Program-made: the position numbers and the translations under genes
The notes under the pieces: model-generated
Database searches by the model: none
Told to the model about the DNA's origin: nothing
The model's input: the letters and a program-made list of their open reading frames with translations, nothing else
Shown: in pieces, positions 58,241 through 64,000 of the stretch
How the letters are laid out: every line of letters begins with the position of its first letter
Position numbering within the stretch: the first letter of the stretch is position 1
Source: Spisula solida
Lineage: Eukaryota; Mollusca; Bivalvia; Venerida; Mactridae
Direction of reading: 5' to 3'
NCBI GenBank assembly: GCA_947247005.1
Contig: OX365954.1
Span: 6,340,001 to 6,404,000 of the forward strand
Length of the DNA: 64,000 nt

Positions 58241-59224
58241 CACAAGCAATCTCATTGATGCACTCAAGTCATTGATGCTTTACTATTCAGAGCTTCAATT
58301 ATTCAGTACCCTAAGTTCATAAACAAGTAATGTGTTTGCTTCTCTTCCCTTGTCTTACTTTCCTTAGGGAATTTCGTTTATCCCAGTTCATATGCTGGTA
58401 TAATGTTACCAGAAATTGCTCAAAGCTTTAAAGGTCAATTTATTTAAGACAATTTGTTCATTTTCTTCCACTTAATTCAGGAATACCGTGGCCATGCATG
58501 CACATAATGGATGGATACTGAGGAAAAAAATAACATGACACTGCAGTTTAGCAGCTTCTATTTCTACTACCCTGTCATCCCATGGACCAGATTTTCCCAC
58601 CCTCTTCCCTTTAAATATACTTCATTCATCTCATGTAACTTTCCCCACTTTTGCTGTTTAATTATTTCCCAAAACCCCTTTCCAAAAAATATATGTACCT
58701 GAAAAAGGAGCTTGAAAAAAGAAACATATCCTCCTTGTTCAAAGGTTAATCTTTCCATTCTATCAGTCAGACTTGAATGGAAAAAAATATCTACTGGTTA
58801 TCTTTGTGAGTGTTTCAGTATTTGAATATTGCATGTTAGAATGGTATTTCATTAACCAAAGTATGTCTCATTCTGAGGAAAGTCATCAGTATTTGCTGGC
58901 CTCAGTAATTCAGCTAAAAACATGAAAGAAAATTAGAACTGGTTTGCATTGAAATACATAGTCTTGTTGATGGCATATGGTATTTAAAGTTTACTTGTTC
59001 AATCTTGAAGTGAGATTTTAATGTAAATTTATTGAAAATGAACTTCCAATACTAATATTGGCTTCAATTTGAATTACACTTAAAACATGTACAGTAAAAC
59101 TTAAATAACAAATCTAGTCCCTTGAGACCCCTGAAACTGGTTGTTATCAAATTTATAATTCAATCTGATTTGTATATATCACAGATATTTTGACATGATC
59201 CTGACTTTTATGCATGAATATATT

Positions 59225-59420
59225 ACAAGGTACCTGCGATGAATATATAAATTTCCGGGAGCAAATCGTGCACAATCGGTTGTTTAGATTTGTGTTTATT
59301 ACACCTCAAGCGTCTTCATGATATTCCCTGCTTATGAAAACGTACAGCTGGGGTTATAAATTTAGACAATATATCAGCTGTTAAATTATGCTAATTATAG
59401 GTCAAGAGTCTTGTCAAATT
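59225..59420 (+). repeat. Dispersed repeat D, copy 2
   Basis: The direct, diverged copy of 45748-45945; see that entry for shared blocks. Confidence 0.7.
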
Positions 59421-59905
59421 CTCTGGACTATAACAACTTCTTATACATGTATAGTGAACTTAATAAGCTATACATTGGGGTGGGGCTAACTTTTATTTAC
59501 ACTTTCACAGAAGCATCAATTATTTAGAGAGTAGCGATTGATGTACTAATTCTGTTTGTATAATTAAATGTTCATCATTCATGTATACCTTGAAGGTATG
59601 TCTCGGTGTCTCGTTCATTCATGCTGATGTTCCATGGTAACAACTTTATGTTTAGAGAAAATTGGGATTTCTAAGAATGTGCTAATAATGTTTATATTTA
59701 TTTATGATTTTACCAAGTGGGGTACTTGTGATCTCTCAATGTTTGTGTAATATATTGGCAGCAGCACCATCATGTTGCTTGATAAGACACTCCCATAGTC
59801 CTTATAATGTACCTGGGTTAATTTTCTTCCAAATCCATCCATGAGTCAACTTCTCACTGAATATACGATGCCCAATAAGTCTGTATACTATAAAAGCTGG
59901 AATAC

Positions 59906-61006
59906 TCCCTGCTTGAACAACATGACTGCAAGCCTCAATTACAAAATACCCCCAAATGTTTCCTGCTTGAACAACATGACTGCAAGCCTCAATTACAAAA
60001 TACCCCCAAATGTTTCCTGCTTGAACAACATGACTGCAAGCCTCAAATACAAAATACCCCCAAATGTTTCCTGCTTGAACAACATGACTGCAAGCCTCAA
60101 TTACAAAATACCCTCAAATGTTTCCTGCTTGAACAACATGACTCCAAGCCTCAATTACAAAAGACCCCCAAATGTTTCCTGCTTGAACAACATGACTGCA
60201 AGCCTCAATTACAAAATACCCCAAATGTTTCCTGCTTGAACAACATGACTCCAAGCCTCAAATACAAAATACCCCCAAATGTTGCCTGCTTTAACAACAT
60301 GACTCCAAGCCTCAATTACAAAATACCCCCAAATGTTTCCTGCTTGAACAACATGACTCCAAGCCTCAATTACATAATACCCCCAAATGTTTCCTGCTTG
60401 AACAACATGACTGCAAGCCTCAATTACAAAATACCCCCAAATGTTTCCTGCTTGAACAACATGGCTGCAAGCCTCAATTACAAAAGACCCCCAAATGTTT
60501 CCTGCTTGAACAACATGACTGCAAGCCTCAATTACAAAATACCCCCAAATGTTTCCTGCTCGAACAACATGACTCCAAGCCTCAAATACAAAATACCCCC
60601 AAATGTTGCCTGCTTTAACAACATGACTGCAAACCACAATTACAAAAGACCCCCAAATGTTTCCTGCTTGAACAACATGACTGCAAGCCTCAATTACAAA
60701 AGACCCCCAAATGTTTCCTGCTTGAACAACATGACTGCAAGCCTCAATTACAAAAGACCCCCAAATGTTTCCTGCTTGAACAACATGACTGCAAGCCTCA
60801 ATTACAAAAGACCCCCAAATGTTTCCTGCTTGAACAACATGACTGCAAGCCTCAATTACAAAATACCCCAAATGTTTCCTGCTTGAACAACATGACTCCA
60901 AGCCTCAAATACAAAATACCCCCAAATGTTGCCTGCTTTAACAACATGACTCCAAGCCTCAATTACAAAATACCCCCAAATGTTTCCTGCTTGAACAACA
61001 TGACTC
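59906..61006. repeat. Minisatellite, 54-bp unit, about 20 copies (left part)
   Basis: The unit is 'caacatgactgcaagcctca' plus 'attacaaaatacccccaaat' plus GTTTCCTGCTTGAA. Variants are GACTGC/GACTCC and AATACC/AAGACC. The array is cut at 61006 by transposon insertion and resumes at 62447. Confidence 0.96.
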
Positions 61007-62446
61007 CAGGGGCGTAACTAGGTGTACTCCAGTACGCCCGTGCGTACAATTCGAATCTGGACTGAAAAAAATGAAAAATGAAAAATCGAAATCACCAATA
61101 ATAATCACAAGCAGAGGGGGGGGGGGGGGGGGGGGGGGGGTCGGGGTGAGGGGCATACAAATGTATTGTGTGTACAAAAATGTCACTTTATACAGAGACT
61201 ATATACATGTATAAAATGTTATCTTTAATCTCTGCTTTATGATATGATAATTGTCATTTTAAAGAGCCATCGTTTTTCAAGTCGGGTAACGAGTTTGTAC
61301 TTGTAGAGTATGCTGCTCAAATAACATTGTTGCTATTTTTGTAGCTCGCTGCGCTGGGAAGAATACTATTATTTGTGAATACAAATATACCTACATGCTT
61401 ATCAAGTCAGAAATCAAGTTGTAGGATACGCAACTCACATACGCAGTGCTATTTTTTCTAGCTCGCTTCGCTCTCACCATACATTTATTAGTGAATACAT
61501 GTATTATCAAGTCAGGGAACGATTTTGTGTGGTATGCTGCTGACATACACAATTCATTTTTTTCTAGCTAGCTTCGCTCGCATTAATTGCATCCACATGA
61601 ATGTCCCATTTTGACTTATTGTTTTGCTTTATTCTTGATAAAAACCAGAGATACCCTTGGGGCTTTCGGAGACAGAAAATGTGCTCAGAATGCACTATTC
61701 ACAATATATATTTCTTTTTTTACGAGGGAGGACCCCGTCAGCTAAAGGAGGGGGCCTCTCCACCAATCTTGCGTATCATCAATATTGTTCAGTTAAATAT
61801 TTTTACATTTCTGCCTTGGGAACCCACACAGTCTGTCAGTGATGCTTTAGATTGGCCCTTTTCGTGAATATTAAAATGATTTTTCCAGGTTTTCATTGTA
61901 ATGAAAATGTGCAATAGGGATATTTGACAACAAGAACATACACACATCAAGGAATTAGACAGAGCAATCTGTACATGTGAGGGAAATTTGACAGCCAATT
62001 TCCACAAATGCCTTATTCCCCTATATAAATAACTCCGCTCGGGGGGGGGGGGAGATTGATAAGTGCATAAATGTTTTTTTACTAAAGAATAAGGTACCTT
62101 TTTACATCAAACTTAGTATGCCTATGGAGGTTGATCATGACAAGTGTCTTTTGTTTTGGGGTGGTTATGTCAAAGGACGATGATGGGACGTTGATCATCA
62201 TTTGGGCATCATGTCTTCTACAAGCTCTTATGAGTAATCCAAATTGTGTTTTGTTACTTGTCACAAATAAAACGAAAAATAACATGTTTAAAAGTTAGTT
62301 TTTAATTATTTTCTGCCTTAAGGCATGGTGTATAATATCGTTGAGATACTCTCAAAGTTCCTTGCCAAAACATTTTTCGGGTGGAGCATGCCCCCAGACC
62401 CCCTACCATTGGGAGTACAACAAAATAAGCTCCAGGTACGCCCCTG
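61007..62446. mobile_element. 1,440-bp DNA transposon inserted in the 54-bp array
   Basis: The left end is CAGGGGCGTAACTAGG and the right end, reverse complemented, is CAGGGGCGTACCTGG. GACTC is repeated at both junctions (61002-61006 and 62447-62451), and removing the insert plus one GACTC restores a normal array unit. The ends look hAT-like, but only 5 bp of duplication is visible, not 8. The interior has about three roughly 110-bp repeats (61278-61585) each with a GCTCGCTTCGCTC-type word, a 25-G run (61116-61140) and a 12-G run (62041-62052). No transposase is recognised. Confidence 0.82.
61116..61140 (+). repeat. Homopolymer, 25 G
   Basis: An uninterrupted G run near the left end of the inserted transposon. 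Confidence 0.95.
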
Positions 62447-62590
62447 GACTCCAAGCCTCAATTACAAAATACCCCCAAATGTTTCCTGCTTGAACAACAT
62501 GACTCCAAGCCTCAAATACAAAATACCCCCAAATGTTGCCTGCTTTAACAACATTACTGCAAGCGTCAATTACATAAGACCAATCCCAAA
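62447..62590. repeat. 54-bp minisatellite, right part, about 2.6 copies
   Basis: The continuation of the 59906-61006 array beyond the transposon, in register. Confidence 0.93.
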
Positions 62591-63867
62591 TGTTTCAATA
62601 TCAAAGCATTTTTGTCTAGCAATAATTGCTTTTAACCCTCTTGTTACATTATTCATTGTTTCTTACAATTGGATTTGAATTATTTCAGAGTTAAATAAAT
62701 GGGTTAATTATCAGTCTGGACCAATTACTTTCATAAAGTTGAACATTCTGGTGTATTATATTATTGTGTTAATTTAAGTGCATTTAAACAACCACCTGTT
62801 TATAGGTTAGGTAAAAGTAAGGCTCACTTTAAGTGAGAACAGCTGGAACATATCAGTGTACCTTAGTCCAAGATGGCATAGAAATACAACATTGCATAAC
62901 CAGTCTGACATTACACTTCTACAATCACTGTCAGAATCCTGTGTGCCAACTTTGTGTCATTTATTATAACAACTTGTACTTAATGTTTTGCTAAGTATGA
63001 GATTTAGATAATCCAGTGATTACAGAATGTTTAAAATCTTCATGAGTAGCTTTTTTGTACAGAGGTGTTCCTTTGTAGCTGTTTCACCCAATACAGGTGA
63101 GCAAGAGGAGCATTAGGATAGTGTACACTCAGGCTCCACAGATAGGCCATCAGGAAGCGAGGTGTTAAATGAGCCAATAATCACTACATTTTCTCTATAT
63201 TTATAGTACATGAATGGCTCTCTAAGCTGGTGATTCTAGTCATATTACCCTGCAGAGTCACATGTAGTCTGGCTACCCGACTAGATAAAATATATTTTGT
63301 CAATCAATAATCATAACTTTATTTTAATTTTTAGCTAGATTTTATTTTGGGCTTGATTACCTATGTTTGAGGGTGCAAAGGGAATTAATTTCAGGATAAA
63401 GGAGTAGACTGAAGATTTGTCTCCTTTAATTAAACATAGGGTCTGTATAGACAGACTAAGTCACATACATGTTGTAATGCCAAGGGATGGAGGGATGTAT
63501 GGACTGTACTGAGGAAGCTGTGAACTTTGGACAATTATAAGCCATCCTAGACTTTATACTAGTTATAATGTAGTGGTTATAGATGAAGGACTATAATAAA
63601 GGACTAAAATCTATCGTATGAATAGACAATGGGATAAATGGGTTGTGTATACATGAGAATTAGAGAATCTTCAGACATTAAAAAATGAGTTTAGGTTGAA
63701 TTATCAGGCAGGCATATGTTTCAAGTCGAATCATGTAAAAACATATGGCTGACGTTTGATGGCACAGTTGAACATTAACTGTTTGATCTGATAGTTGGCA
63801 TGAAATCTCAGATAGGTTTTAACATAGAACACTTGTCAGCTATCAGTTCATTGATGCTATATCCTAC

Positions 63868-64000
63868 ATTGATATGGTAATGGGGGATTCAACACCTCAC
63901 AGACAAGTCTATTCCAGTTTCTGCCTGGAGGTTTCAACACTTTACAGGCAAAGTGTATTCCAGTTTCAGCCCGGAGATTTGAACACCTTACAGGCAAGTC
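63868..64000. repeat. Tandem repeat, about 54 bp, at least 2.5 copies, cut by window end
   Basis: 'caacacctcacagacaagtc' plus TATTCCAGTTTCTGCCTGGAGGTTT-type units repeat with substitutions up to the last base, so the array likely continues outside. Confidence 0.88.

Larger units (their letters stand above)
42593..64000 (+). other. DCP1: DCP1 intron 2 (partial; at least 21 kb) or downstream DNA
   Basis: No further DCP1 exon is recognised to the window end. The interval holds dispersed repeats (43729-43900, 46330-46656), SINE or tRNA-like units (44795-45230, 48990-49060, 55477-55530, 55600-55750, 56581-56669), arrays at 49.2, 50.6, 51.2, 52.6, 54.4, 57.8, 59.9-61.0 and 63.87 kb, a Harbinger-like MITE (55884-56425) and a DNA transposon (61007-62446). 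A GC-richer patch with CpGs (54.64-55.09 kb) includes a strong hairpin and a good GTAAGTAC donor-like word near 55079, but I cannot assign an exon. In 42.6-43.7, 45.25-45.7, 46.7-47.5, 48.3-48.95, 51.4-52.5, 53.7-54.3, 58.3-59.2 and 62.7-63.8 kb nothing is recognised. Confidence 0.7.

Noticed and set aside
59841..61015. CRISPR-like array
   Set aside because: Units are contiguous without unique spacers, and the genome is clearly an animal with spliced genes; it is a minisatellite.
61601..61867. Open frames inside the inserted transposon as transposase
   Set aside because: They are short, overlapping on both strands and without recognisable catalytic motifs.
42593..64000. DCP1 exon 3
   Set aside because: No HGF/NRL or WFYD pattern in frame after an AG was found. 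A TGGTTTTATTGG at 43436 looked like WFY but has no matching flanks.

Overview
The window is AT-rich animal DNA, almost all of it intronic or intergenic. I read it as a lophotrochozoan, most likely a mollusc and perhaps a bivalve. The reasons are a mollusc-like L-type calcium channel N-terminus, tRNA-derived SINEs with a shared central domain, dispersed repeats with phrases familiar from bivalve genomes (for example 'gaccttgacctttgacct' and 'atgaaacttggt'), and many minisatellites. The species call is inference; no search could be run.

Two real genes start back to back near 29.6-30.1 kb. On the minus strand is the 5' end of a Cav1 (L-type) voltage-gated calcium channel alpha-1 gene. Its probable first coding exon is tiny (29629-29647). 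Exon 2 (8591-8954) carries the cytoplasmic N-terminus with a WxxxI (NSCaTE-like) motif and the conserved run ending EWK. Exon 3 (7405-7510) is the IS1 helix. The intron between exons 2 and 3 is a textbook U12-type AT-AC minor intron: ATATCCTTT donor, TGCCTTAAC branch site, AC acceptor. On the plus strand is the 5' end of the decapping activator gene DCP1, with exon 1 at 30129-30248 and exon 2 at 42552-42592. The two start codons are 481 bp apart, so a bidirectional promoter is likely. Later exons of both genes (Cav1 exon 4 onward, DCP1 exon 3 onward) were not found and probably lie outside the window.

Layout. 1-7404: Cav1 intron 3 (partial), with two tRNA-like units, a 31-bp minisatellite and a dispersed repeat. 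7511-8590: the U12 intron, holding a SINE. 8955-29628: Cav1 intron 1 (20.7 kb), with a hAT-like element, 30-bp arrays at 12.0 and 14.7 kb, a SINE split by a small hAT-type MITE, another inverted-repeat element, a 65-copy 33-bp array at 22.8-24.9 kb and a 1-kb TA-flanked transposon. 29648-30128: shared promoter. 30249-42551: DCP1 intron 1, with SINEs, a hAT-like element, two more 1-kb TA-flanked transposons, a 27-bp array and a 32-bp perfect palindrome. 42593-64000: DCP1 intron 2 (partial), with SINEs, a GCTCACCTGT-ended element, 40-bp, 52/54-bp, 28-bp and 54-bp arrays, a Harbinger-like MITE and a 1.44-kb DNA transposon inserted into the 54-bp array.

The long open frames over the minisatellites are artefacts of repeat units whose length is a multiple of three. 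I found no new multi-gene system. The most interesting items are the conserved minor-spliceosome intron, the head-to-head gene pair with a TISU/YY1-like start, the nested transposon insertions with readable target-site duplications, and the internal higher-order duplication of the 33-bp array.
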